A DNA stretch of 6,184 nt from Spirochaetaceae bacterium (GCA_030643345.1 DAOWMA010000134.1:1-6184); one strand, 5' to 3'; counted from the first letter of the stretch, positions 1 through 5,983 are shown. Notes: generated by a model from the sequence alone, not told the origin. Made by a program: numbers and translations.

Positions 1-1172
1 ACAGATGAAGGCATATCGTTGATTGTGATTATAGATCCTTTACACATAACTACCGCACTTTCAAGACAATTTCGAAGTTCACGAATATTTCCAGGCCAAT
101 TATAGTTATATAAAGCAAGCCTCGCTTTCTGATCAATACCTTGGATTTCTTTTCCGTTCTCCTCAGAAAACTCCTTAATAAATGCTGCCGCCAGCAATTC
201 AATATCTTCTTTACGCTCCCTTAACGGAGGTACATGAATATTTACTACATTCAGTCGATAAAAAAGGTCCTCCCGGAAATTACCTTTTTCTGTTTCCTCT
301 TTCAGATTCTTGTTTGTAGCAGATAGTATCCTGATATCTACCTCAATAGTTTCCTCTCCACCGACCCTTTCAAATTTTTTCTCCTGAAGCACTCTTAGAA
401 GTTTGACCTGTACCTGGGGAGATATCTCACCTATCTCATCGAGAAATATTGTACCCCCGTCAGAAACTTCAAAGCGGCCTCTTTTTCTTGCAATAGCTCC
501 GGTAAACGATCCCTTCTCATGCCCAAAGAGCTCACTCTCCAAAAGAGATTCAGCAAGAGCGGCACAATGGACCTCAACCATCTTTTTTTCTTTTCTCGTA
601 GATAAATTGTGTATTGCATCAGCAATAAGCTCTTTCCCCACTCCGCTTTCACCTGTTATTAAAACAGAAGCCTTTGTTCCAGCAACCTGCTCAACTATAT
701 CCAGGACTTTCCGCATTGGTGCACTTTTTCCAATAATACTGGAAAACCTGTTTCTTTTACTTAATTTATCAATCTCATCCTGTAATTCCCGGTGCTGAAG
801 AACCAGTTGTCTATTTGAAAGAGCTCTCTTGACAAGAAGAGAAAGGCGGTCAAGATTTACGGGTTTGGTAAGAAAATCAAAGGCACCGTCCCTCATTGCA
901 TTGACTGCAGATTCAATTGTACCATGACCTGTCAGAATAATTACCGGCACTGTGGGGTAGGAAGCAGTAATTTTTTTTAACAGCTTTTCACCAGACATTT
1001 CCGGCATTTTAAGATCAGACACTACCAGATCTATATCACTGGAATTGACTACCTTCAGACCCTCTTTACCATCACCGGCAAGGAGAATATTGTAACCGTC
1101 CATTTCAAGAGAACGACCAAGGCCCTCTCTTATATTCTTTTCATCATCCACTATAAGAATATTAAAGTTCAC
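1..1172 (-). CDS. NtrC-family sigma-54-dependent response regulator (3' end cut off by window edge)
   Basis: Partial: 390 codons are visible. A receiver domain (residues 1-118) has the acidic pair D9-D10, phospho-acceptor D53 in SDLKMP, T81 and K103 (TKPV). After a linker comes an AAA+ sigma-54 activation domain (about 143-375): Walker A GESGVGKE 174-181, the sigma-54-contacting loop as GSFTGA 221-226 (usual form GAFTGA), Walker B GGTIFLDE 239-246, the FREDLFYRLNV box 299-309, and WPGNIREL 359-366. The C-terminal Fis-type helix-turn-helix lies beyond base 1; family members are usually about 450-470 residues. It should activate sigma-54 promoters when phosphorylated by the kinase encoded directly upstream. 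Start is GTG at 1172: an in-frame TAG (the kinase stop, 1178-1176) lies two codons upstream, and AAGGGG (1184-1179) sits 6 bases ahead. All key motifs are intact. Its targets cannot be read here: no -24/-12 promoter was seen in either intergenic region. Confidence 0.96.
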   Translation of the reverse strand, partial: MNFNILIVDDEKNIREGLGRSLEMDGYNILLAGDGKEGLKVVNSSDIDLVVSDLKMPEMSGEKLLKKITASYPTVPVIILTGHGTIESAVNAMRDGAFDFLTKPVNLDRLSLLVKRALSNRQLVLQHRELQDEIDKLSKRNRFSSIIGKSAPMRKVLDIVEQVAGTKASVLITGESGVGKELIADAIHNLSTRKEKKMVEVHCAALAESLLESELFGHEKGSFTGAIARKRGRFEVSDGGTIFLDEIGEISPQVQVKLLRVLQEKKFERVGGEETIEVDIRILSATNKNLKEETEKGNFREDLFYRLNVVNIHVPPLRERKEDIELLAAAFIKEFSEENGKEIQGIDQKARLALYNYNWPGNIRELRNCLESAVVMCKGSIITINDMPSS

Positions 1173-1175
1173 ACC

Positions 1176-2336
1176 CTACCCCTTCCAGTCCAGAAGACGT
1201 TTATCACTCTGAGGAACAGGTAAATTTATAGTAAATGTTGTACCCTCACCCTCTACAGATTCGATAATAATATCTCCACCATGCTCTTTTATAATTTTAT
1301 ATACAACAGTTAATCCTAAACCGGAACCAAATTGTTTTGTAGTAAAATACGGTTCAAATATTTTGGACATATTCCCTTCTGAAATACCTATACCTGTATC
1401 ACAGATATAAATATGAATAAGATCTTCATCTTCTACAGTCTTAAAATAGATAACACCACCATCGGGCATTGCGGCAACAGAATTTTTAATAATATTAAGA
1501 AGGGCCTGTTTGATATATTTCTCGTCAATATCAACTTTGGGAAGGTCCTGTTTAAAATCACAATCTATAGTGACTGAAGCTTCTTCCATCTCAAATTTGA
1601 CAAATTCGAGAAGGTCCGAAATAACTTTATTAATATCGGATTTCTGCATAATAGGATTCATAGGACGTACAGCAAATAGAAAATCAACAATTATATTGTT
1701 TAACCTTTCTACCTCCTCATTCAGTATTTCCAGATACTTACCAGCTGTTTCCTCTTTTAATATATGGTCCCTTCTCAAAGACTTCTGCATAAGCTGTATA
1801 TGAATACCAATAGAACCAAGGGGATTTTTTATCTCATGGGCAACCCCGGCAGCAAGAGTAGTAAGGGAGGCCAGGTTTTCTGCCCTCCTAAGGCGACCAT
1901 CTCTCTTTTTCCTTTCTGTAATATCCGAAACATGAAAAAGATTACCCTGTATAGAGCCATCCCTTACAACAGGCATTATATCCAACCATAATGTCTTTGT
2001 TATTCCCCGGATTTTTATTGTAAATTCTTCTTCATTTACTTTTTCTGCATTTAACAGCGCCTGTTCGATAAAATCAGCAATATCGGTATCATCTACTACT
2101 TCCCATATAATGGAATCTTCAAGTTCTCCTGGAGAAAAAGGAACAAGACGCTCTGATCTTCTATTATGGAATATCAATCTGTTAGTAGTATCTGTAACAA
2201 GGATACCATCCGTCATGGAATTAAGAACTACTTCAAGGAGTTCATTTTCTGCAGATAAATCTTCCAGGAGATCACGAATTTGATCTTTACCAAGCTTATC
2301 AAATTTTTTCAGGGCCTTTTTGAAAAATTTTCTCAA
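1176..2336 (-). CDS. Cytoplasmic PAS-domain sensor histidine kinase (NtrB/AtoS-like)
   Basis: 386 residues. A short charged N-terminal helix (1-33) leads into a PAS domain (about 33-140, with NSMTDGILVTD and ending in VSDITERKK), then HisKA with H-box AGVAHEIKNPLG (phosphorylated His H167) and an HATPase_c domain: N-box around N285, G1 box DTGIGI 313-318, F-box IFEPYFTTK 326-334, G2 box GSGLGL 337-342. All catalytic motifs are present. No transmembrane segment or signal peptide is seen, so it senses a cytoplasmic signal through PAS, as NtrB does; the ligand is unknown. Its partner is the NtrC-type regulator 3 bases downstream. The start is TTG at 2336, whose last two bases form part of the upstream gene's TGA (TTGA overlap). 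No other start codon exists between an in-frame TGA at 2354-2352 and this TTG, and the next ATG (residue 41) would cut into the PAS domain. GAGGG lies 7 bases upstream, inside the preceding gene. Confidence 0.96.
   Translation of the reverse strand: MRKFFKKALKKFDKLGKDQIRDLLEDLSAENELLEVVLNSMTDGILVTDTTNRLIFHNRRSERLVPFSPGELEDSIIWEVVDDTDIADFIEQALLNAEKVNEEEFTIKIRGITKTLWLDIMPVVRDGSIQGNLFHVSDITERKKRDGRLRRAENLASLTTLAAGVAHEIKNPLGSIGIHIQLMQKSLRRDHILKEETAGKYLEILNEEVERLNNIIVDFLFAVRPMNPIMQKSDINKVISDLLEFVKFEMEEASVTIDCDFKQDLPKVDIDEKYIKQALLNIIKNSVAAMPDGGVIYFKTVEDEDLIHIYICDTGIGISEGNMSKIFEPYFTTKQFGSGLGLTVVYKIIKEHGGDIIIESVEGEGTTFTINLPVPQSDKRLLDWKG
1179..1184 (-). promoter_or_regulatory. Ribosome binding site of the response regulator, inside the kinase gene
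   Basis: AAGGGG on the minus strand, 6 bases before the GTG at 1172, overlapping the last codons of the kinase gene. It supports GTG as the start and coupled synthesis of kinase and regulator. Confidence 0.7.
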
Positions 2337-3529
2337 ATCGATGCCCTCATTTCATATATGAGTGTTTCAAAAAGAAGTCGTGTATTTTGATTATATCTTA
2401 GTCTGTTTGACATAGTTTTTTGTATGATATTGTTCCATCTTTCCAGAACTATTATTGATAAATCTGAACCAGTATTTGAATATCCGGCAACATGATTCTG
2501 CAAAAGGAAAAGCATCTCTTCAAGAAAGGCCTTTAATACATGGTTTTCTTTTATGATATCAAGGATTTCTGAAAACTCTTCAATATCAATCTCATCACCA
2601 TTAATCAAAATATCAAGCGATTTATTTGCATATTGTCTAAGTATACTAAGATTGATCCCCTTCATTCCCATAAAATAATCTCTAAGATTTTTATACTCAG
2701 CTGAATCATCCTTAAAAATTCTTTTAAGAATACTCTTATCCTCAGCATCAGTCCTGGTACGAAAATTATAAGGTCTTACTCTGGACAAAATAGTAGGAAT
2801 AATTCGATTTTTTTTATTGCTGATTAGAATAAAATATACTGATGAAGGAGGTTCTTCAATTATCTTAAGAAGTGCATTCCGGGAAGATTCTCCCATGCTG
2901 TCAGCACCTTCAATTATTATTACTTTTGCAGGACTGGTAAATGTAGTATGGGACCAGTAGGTTATATTACGAATATGATTTATTGATATATTTTCTCCAC
3001 TGATATATTCAGAAATTTTTTTACTGATTTTCCCTGCATCACTTAGTAATTTGTCCAGTTTTTTAGAATCCGGGAGATCAACTCCAGGATAAATTTTTTC
3101 AACTATTTCCTCAATTTTTTCCAGTTCACCACTTATTCCTTTAAGCTTATTCTCCTGTCCTTCCCAAATTTGCTGATCGAATCTTCTTGTCAGCTTACGA
3201 ACAGCTCTGACAAATTGATATTGACCTGTAGTTTGACGATTCCTCTTAAGAACATCTGCACAGGCTTCAATTTCTTCCAAAAAATAGTGTTTCCCAAGCA
3301 TAATTGTCTCTGGTGCATCCAGAAGCCTATGCTGTTCACAGGAAGAACAGTTACATCCCCACTTGCCTCCCTCCCTACAGGATAAAACCCTTGCCAATTC
3401 CAGGGCAGTTGTAAGCTTGCCCGTATACATATCTCCGGAAAATAACAATGCTGATGGGAGTTTTTTATTTATTATATCTTCTTTTAGAGTTTCTACAACT
3501 TCAGGATGATCCAGAATATTCTCAAACAC
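2333..3529 (-). CDS. holB: DNA polymerase III delta'-like clamp-loader subunit with a central insertion
   Basis: 398 residues. The N-terminus (FENILDHPEVVETL) is typical of DnaX/HolB clamp-loader AAA+ proteins. The P-loop is present but degenerate (GDMYTGKL 32-39, Leu where Thr/Ser is expected). A cysteine cluster C51, C59, C61, C64 matches the zinc module. The central block AKVIIIEGADSM (201-212), the S-R-N-ALLKIIEEPP segment (215-228) and the sensor/finger-like ILSRVR (247-252) are clear. The defective nucleotide site and the C-terminal helical collar favour delta' over gamma/tau. Between DAPETIML (71-78) and ISINHIRNI (181-189), where E. coli delta' has only a short link, there are about 95 extra residues, charged and predicted helical. 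Its role is loading the sliding clamp during replication. Start GTG is 2 bases after the CvpA stop, with AGAGGG 5 bases upstream. It overlaps the kinase start by 4 bases. A divergent DnaX-like paralogue is the alternative. Confidence 0.88.
   Translation of the reverse strand: MFENILDHPEVVETLKEDIINKKLPSALLFSGDMYTGKLTTALELARVLSCREGGKWGCNCSSCEQHRLLDAPETIMLGKHYFLEEIEACADVLKRNRQTTGQYQFVRAVRKLTRRFDQQIWEGQENKLKGISGELEKIEEIVEKIYPGVDLPDSKKLDKLLSDAGKISKKISEYISGENISINHIRNITYWSHTTFTSPAKVIIIEGADSMGESSRNALLKIIEEPPSSVYFILISNKKNRIIPTILSRVRPYNFRTRTDAEDKSILKRIFKDDSAEYKNLRDYFMGMKGINLSILRQYANKSLDILINGDEIDIEEFSEILDIIKENHVLKAFLEEMLFLLQNHVAGYSNTGSDLSIIVLERWNNIIQKTMSNRLRYNQNTRLLFETLIYEMRASI
2344..2348 (-). promoter_or_regulatory. 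Ribosome binding site fixing the TTG start of the histidine kinase
   Basis: GAGGG on the minus strand, 7 bases before the TTG at 2336 and inside the last codons of the delta'-like gene. It is the main support for TTG as the start, since the frame offers no other start before residue 41. Confidence 0.7.
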
Positions 3530-3531
3530 AC

Positions 3532-4017
3532 CTACCCTCTTATTTTCTCTTCAATAATTTTAGTTCCTATAGGAATTATTTTATCTGCAACAGATGCACT
3601 AAAACTATTCTCCAATAATTTATCAATTTCAAAAAACGGTTGAGTTCTCAAAACAAAAACAAGAATTACAACAAATAGAAATCCTTCAACAAGACCAAGG
3701 AAAAAACCCAGGGACTGGTCCAGTTTTTCCAATTGTATCTTTTCTATCAGAGAATTCAGTGAGTTTTCAAAAATCTTTATTATTAGATAGCTGATTAAGA
3801 AAAGACCCAGAAAAGCAATTACAGTATTCCAAAATGACTCTCCAATATACCCCTGCAGAAATATAGAAACGGTGTGGGTAAAGATAACTGCTATTATTAT
3901 CCCTACAAGGACCGATGCCATAGACATAATTTCAGCAACAAATCCCCTAAAAGTTACCCTGATTGCCAGAATAAGCAATATTATTAGACTGACAATATCA
4001 AATGTGACTATATTCAC
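3532..4017 (-). CDS. CvpA-family integral membrane protein
   Basis: 161 residues with four hydrophobic segments (about 4-22, 31-50, 63-83, 104-124) and a short charged C-terminal tail. Family signatures are the conserved Arg-Gly-Phe after the first segment (R24-G25-F26, followed by E29) and the loop LDQSLGFFLGLVEG (99-112), which matches the usual L-D-x-x-L-G-x-x-L-G pattern. CvpA proteins sit in the inner membrane; in E. coli the protein is linked to colicin V production and envelope stress resistance, but the molecular role is not settled. Start is GTG sharing one base with the murG stop (TAGTG overlap). An AGGAG at 4029-4025 is 7 bases upstream, within the last codons of murG, so its translation is probably coupled to murG. 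Placement after murG fits an envelope-related role but does not prove it. Confidence 0.9.
   Translation of the reverse strand: MNIVTFDIVSLIILLILAIRVTFRGFVAEIMSMASVLVGIIIAVIFTHTVSIFLQGYIGESFWNTVIAFLGLFLISYLIIKIFENSLNSLIEKIQLEKLDQSLGFFLGLVEGFLFVVILVFVLRTQPFFEIDKLLENSFSASVADKIIPIGTKIIEEKIRG
3535..3540 (-). promoter_or_regulatory. Ribosome binding site of the delta'-like gene, inside the CvpA gene
   Basis: AGAGGG on the minus strand, 5 bases before the GTG at 3529, overlapping the last codons of the CvpA-family gene. It supports the GTG start and tight coupling. Confidence 0.65.
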
Positions 4018-5120
4018 TAACTAACTCCTGATTCATGTTGAATTAAGCTGATAATTTGCTCTGAACTATCCCGATTACATAGCATTTTAACATTTTCTTC
4101 CAGTTCCTTTAAAACACTATTTGAACCTAAAATTCTTCTTATTTCAGCCAAAAGGCCTGACGGGTTTAAACTATCACCCTTCAATACAACTGCAGCTCCA
4201 TGGGCCTCAAAATAATCTGCATTCCTTATCTGATCTCCTCTGGAACTACCTGGGCCGAGGGGTATTAATATTGCCGGTTTGGCCCTGACCCCATTTTCCC
4301 ACAGAGTACCTGCTCCTGCCCTGGACACAACAAGATCAGCAGTAGCAAGAATATCGGGGAATTCATCATTAAACAAAGCTTTTGTAACATAATCATTTTT
4401 CTTCGATTTTGTAAATGTCAGAGCACCCATTTGATGTATTATAAAATAATCGGCAGTAAGTTCATCAATGATTTCTGCGATTAATTTATTTATCTCTAAT
4501 GCTCCCTGGCTTCCACCAAGGATAAGAATAATCTTTTTATCAACAGGTATTTTTAAAAGGGCCCTCCCTTTTTCCGCCTTACCTTCGTAAATTTCCTTTC
4601 GAACAGGATTTCCTGTTACCAGCACCTTTTGATAAGTACTTTTTTTCTTCCATGTATCTGCGGTCTCTTTATAAGCAAAGAGCATGGTATCCGAAAAACG
4701 ACCATTGATTCTGGTGGCCAGCCCGGGATCGAGGTCCGATTCATGGGAAATAACAGATATTCCCAAAATACGAGCAGCTAATACAACAGGAACAGTAACA
4801 AATCCTCCCTTTGAAAACAGGAGATCTGCCCTTAATTTTTTTAAAATAATAATTGATACAAAAAAACCTGATATTATTTTAAAGATGTCTATAAAGTTAT
4901 TAAACGAAAAATAACGTCTTAATTTACCTGCAGGAATTGAATAGAATGGAATATCAAATCTTTCAAGAATATCCTTTTCCATGCCTCTGGAACTACCAAT
5001 CCAGTAAATACTTACAGAACTGTCAGTTTTCGCTTCTATCAGTTTCTCTGCTACTGCAATACCGGGGAATACATGTCCACCGGTACCTCCACCGGTAAAA
5101 ACCACATTCTGCTGTCTCAT
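4017..5120 (-). CDS. murG: MurG, UDP-GlcNAc:lipid I N-acetylglucosaminyltransferase
   Basis: 367 residues, normal length. It transfers GlcNAc from UDP-GlcNAc to lipid I to make lipid II on the cytoplasmic face of the inner membrane, the last intracellular step of peptidoglycan synthesis. It has two Rossmann halves of the GT-B type: glycine loop TGGGTGGHVFPG (9-20, H16), second loop FSKGGFVTVPVVLAA (102-116), HESDLDPGLATR (126-137), GNPVR (170-174), third loop LGGSQGA (201-207), SRAGAGTLWE (266-275, E275 equivalent to the nucleotide-sugar-binding Glu), and GDQIRNA (295-301) where DHQTxNA or QQxxNA is more usual. The ATG at 5120 is the only sensible start: an in-frame TAA (5132-5130) lies just upstream, and the distance to the glycine loop is normal. 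There is no recognisable Shine-Dalgarno before it. It is the first gene of the leftward operon and is not flanked by the division/cell-wall genes (mraY, ftsW, murC) seen in many bacteria. Confidence 0.97.
   Translation of the reverse strand: MRQQNVVFTGGGTGGHVFPGIAVAEKLIEAKTDSSVSIYWIGSSRGMEKDILERFDIPFYSIPAGKLRRYFSFNNFIDIFKIISGFFVSIIILKKLRADLLFSKGGFVTVPVVLAARILGISVISHESDLDPGLATRINGRFSDTMLFAYKETADTWKKKSTYQKVLVTGNPVRKEIYEGKAEKGRALLKIPVDKKIILILGGSQGALEINKLIAEIIDELTADYFIIHQMGALTFTKSKKNDYVTKALFNDEFPDILATADLVVSRAGAGTLWENGVRAKPAILIPLGPGSSRGDQIRNADYFEAHGAAVVLKGDSLNPSGLLAEIRRILGSNSVLKELEENVKMLCNRDSSEQIISLIQHESGVS
4025..4029 (-). promoter_or_regulatory. Ribosome binding site of the CvpA-family gene, inside murG
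   Basis: AGGAG on the minus strand, 7 bases before the GTG at 4017 and within the final codons of murG. It supports the GTG start and coupling across the TAGTG stop/start overlap. Confidence 0.75.
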
Positions 5121-5147
5121 GAGTACAGGTTAACATATTGATAAATA

Positions 5148-5179
5148 TTTATATAGACAGTTTGGGAAATATAAGTATA
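5148..5179 (-). promoter_or_regulatory. Possible promoter region for the murG operon (weak)
   Basis: On the minus strand two -10-like hexamers exist: TATACT (5179-5174, within the palindrome AGTATACT shared with the rightward -10) and TATAAA (5153-5148). Neither has a recognisable TTGACA-like -35 at 16-18 bases. murG must be transcribed from somewhere in 5121-5199 or from inside the divergent gene, so this is the best available guess. The two divergent promoters would overlap and could interfere with each other. Confidence 0.3.
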
Positions 5180-5181
5180 CT
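5154..5181 (+). promoter_or_regulatory. Sigma-70-type promoter for the exported SRPBCC-like gene
   Basis: TAGACA (5154-5159, 5 of 6 matches to TTGACA), a 16-base spacer, then TATACT (5176-5181, 5 of 6 to TATAAT). Transcription would begin near 5188, giving a leader of only about a dozen bases that still includes GGGA at 5190-5193. Read directly from the sequence; no experimental support. Confidence 0.6.
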
Positions 5182-5197
5182 GGTTTTCCGGGAAATA
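5161..5197. repeat. Operator-like repeated GGGAAATA element in the divergent promoter region
   Basis: GGGAAATA occurs exactly at 5164-5171 and 5190-5197, 26 bases apart. Each copy sits in a partly symmetric context: TTTGGGAAA at 5161-5169, and TTTCCGGGAAA (5-base arms around G5190) at 5185-5195. One copy lies between the -35 and -10 of the rightward promoter, the other spans its probable start site, which is where a repressor would bind. Chance is possible in such AT-rich sequence. Confidence 0.3.
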
Positions 5198-5199
5198 AA

Positions 5200-5895
5200 A
5201 TGATAAACATAACTACTAAAACAATTATCCTGCTGTTCATGCTTTCAGCAGCTGTATTTTCTCTGGAAGCACAGGATAATTCTATTGAATCTCACAGCAA
5301 TATCTTTGAATATAAAGATACTGCAGCTCCATTCAGCTCTCTTAAAAAACTCCTTAATAGACCCAATATAATCGAATCGCATATCAACCCTGAGGAAATT
5401 GATGAACTCAAAGTATTGGATACTCTTTTCGATATACATGCAATTTTCAATATCCCCATATCTAAACTAATAAATCTTGTAGTGGATCTGGAAAACGAAC
5501 AAAATGTTTTCCCCGGAATGATTTATACAAAAGATCTAAACCCATCCGAATCCTTATGGTCTCCACATCTTCAGGAAGTTAAAGCATCTTTTAAATTAGG
5601 TATTTTGGAACAGGATTATGACTATATTTTTTATAAAGTACCGGAACTTCGGAAAGACGGCTCGTTTCTAATTAAATGGAATCTGTATAAATCAATCGAT
5701 GGAAAGTTTGATTATAGTTTTGGTTCGTGGTATATGAAAGAAATCATCATCCAGGGCAGAACTTATACCTATGTGCGTAACTATACTCACTATGGAATAG
5801 TTAACTACCCTCCTTATGTTTTACTGGGCATGAAATTGGGAGGTAAAAAAGGCAACAAAAGCTTTTTCGAAGCTCTAAAGAAAGCTGCAGAATAA
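5200..5895 (+). CDS. Exported protein with a START/SRPBCC-like domain, function unknown
   Basis: 231 residues. Residues 1-24 look like a signal peptide: Lys at 7, hydrophobic core TIILLFMLSAAVF (8-20), probable cleavage after A24. There is no lipobox cysteine, so the product is probably periplasmic and soluble. After a polar linker (25-72), residues about 74-231 read like a helix-grip fold: strand FDIHAIFNIP, helix ISKLINLVVDLEN followed by VFPGM (family members often have D-x-E-x-Y-P-x-x-x-P-G here), a run of alternating strands through TYTYVRNYTHYGIV (188-201), and a long amphipathic C-terminal helix (217-230). Such domains bind hydrophobic ligands such as lipids. The assignment rests on pattern and predicted structure only; no catalytic residues are identifiable. 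It is transcribed divergently from murG, from the promoter at 5154-5181, with GGGA (5190-5193) as a weak ribosome binding site 6 bases before the ATG. Confidence 0.85.
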   Translation: MINITTKTIILLFMLSAAVFSLEAQDNSIESHSNIFEYKDTAAPFSSLKKLLNRPNIIESHINPEEIDELKVLDTLFDIHAIFNIPISKLINLVVDLENEQNVFPGMIYTKDLNPSESLWSPHLQEVKASFKLGILEQDYDYIFYKVPELRKDGSFLIKWNLYKSIDGKFDYSFGSWYMKEIIIQGRTYTYVRNYTHYGIVNYPPYVLLGMKLGGKKGNKSFFEALKKAAE

Positions 5896-5899
5896 ATCA

Positions 5900-5910
5900 C
5901 AGACCGTCTG
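5900..5910. repeat. Short palindrome CAGACCGTCTG after the SRPBCC-like gene
   Basis: Five-base arms (CAGAC/GTCTG) around one central C, starting 5 bases after the stop codon. The one-base loop and the lack of a following T-run make it a poor terminator; a protein-binding site is equally possible. No better terminator is seen between 5896 and 6015. Confidence 0.25.
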
Positions 5911-5916
5911 ATAAAA

Positions 5917-5944
5917 TTAACACAATCCTAACATTACTTTAATC
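5917..5944 (+). promoter_or_regulatory. Pho-box-like array: three TTAACA-type hexamers at 11-base period
   Basis: TTAACA (5917-5922), CTAACA (5928-5933) and TTAATC (5939-5944), separated by exactly 5 bases each. PhoP/PhoB-family regulators bind direct hexamer/heptamer repeats at 11-base spacing, and the Bacillus PhoP consensus is TTAACA-like. The array ends 9 bases before a -10-like TATAAC (5954-5959), the position at which a Pho box replaces the -35. The third repeat is poor, and no regulator of this family is encoded in the window. Confidence 0.4.
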
Positions 5945-5983
5945 AACATCAAATATAACCTCCTTAAATTGCAAACATCAAAT
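5945..5983. repeat. 10-base direct repeat AACATCAAAT in the leader region
   Basis: AACATCAAAT occurs exactly at 5945-5954 and 5974-5983, 29 bases apart, flanking the left arm of the inverted repeat. It could be a regulator-binding site or chance in AT-rich sequence. Confidence 0.35.
5954..5959 (+). promoter_or_regulatory. Candidate -10 element for the binding-protein gene
   Basis: TATAAC matches TATAAT at 5 of 6 positions, with no TTGACA-like -35 at 16-18 bases but with the 11-base-period repeats directly upstream, as in activator-dependent promoters. Start would be near 5966, leaving a leader of about 50 bases. A weaker alternative is TGTAAT at 5984-5989. Confidence 0.4.

Noticed and set aside
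431..652. Minus-strand open frame of 73 codons within the response regulator
   Set aside because: Same strand, wrong frame relative to the Walker A, GSFTGA and Walker B motifs; a frame shadow.
403..798. Plus-strand open frame of 131 codons opposite the response regulator
   Set aside because: It lies antisense to the AAA+ domain, whose minus-strand frame carries every expected motif; the translated product shows no family resemblance.
1510..1991. Two plus-strand open frames opposite the histidine kinase
   Set aside because: Antisense to the HisKA, ATPase and PAS regions; no ribosome binding site or recognisable domain.
3170..3385. Plus-strand open frame opposite the delta'-like gene
   Set aside because: Antisense to the zinc module and insertion; no independent coding evidence.
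4684..4914. Plus-strand open frame opposite murG
   Set aside because: Antisense to conserved MurG sequence including the second glycine loop.
5121..5199. Sigma-54 (-24/-12) promoter as a target of the linked regulator
   Set aside because: No TGGCAC-N5-TTGC-like sequence was found on either strand here or in 5896-6015.
5245..5439. Minus-strand open frame of 64 codons opposite the SRPBCC-like gene
   Set aside because: The plus-strand frame has a signal peptide, promoter and ribosome binding site; the minus-strand one has no recognisable features.
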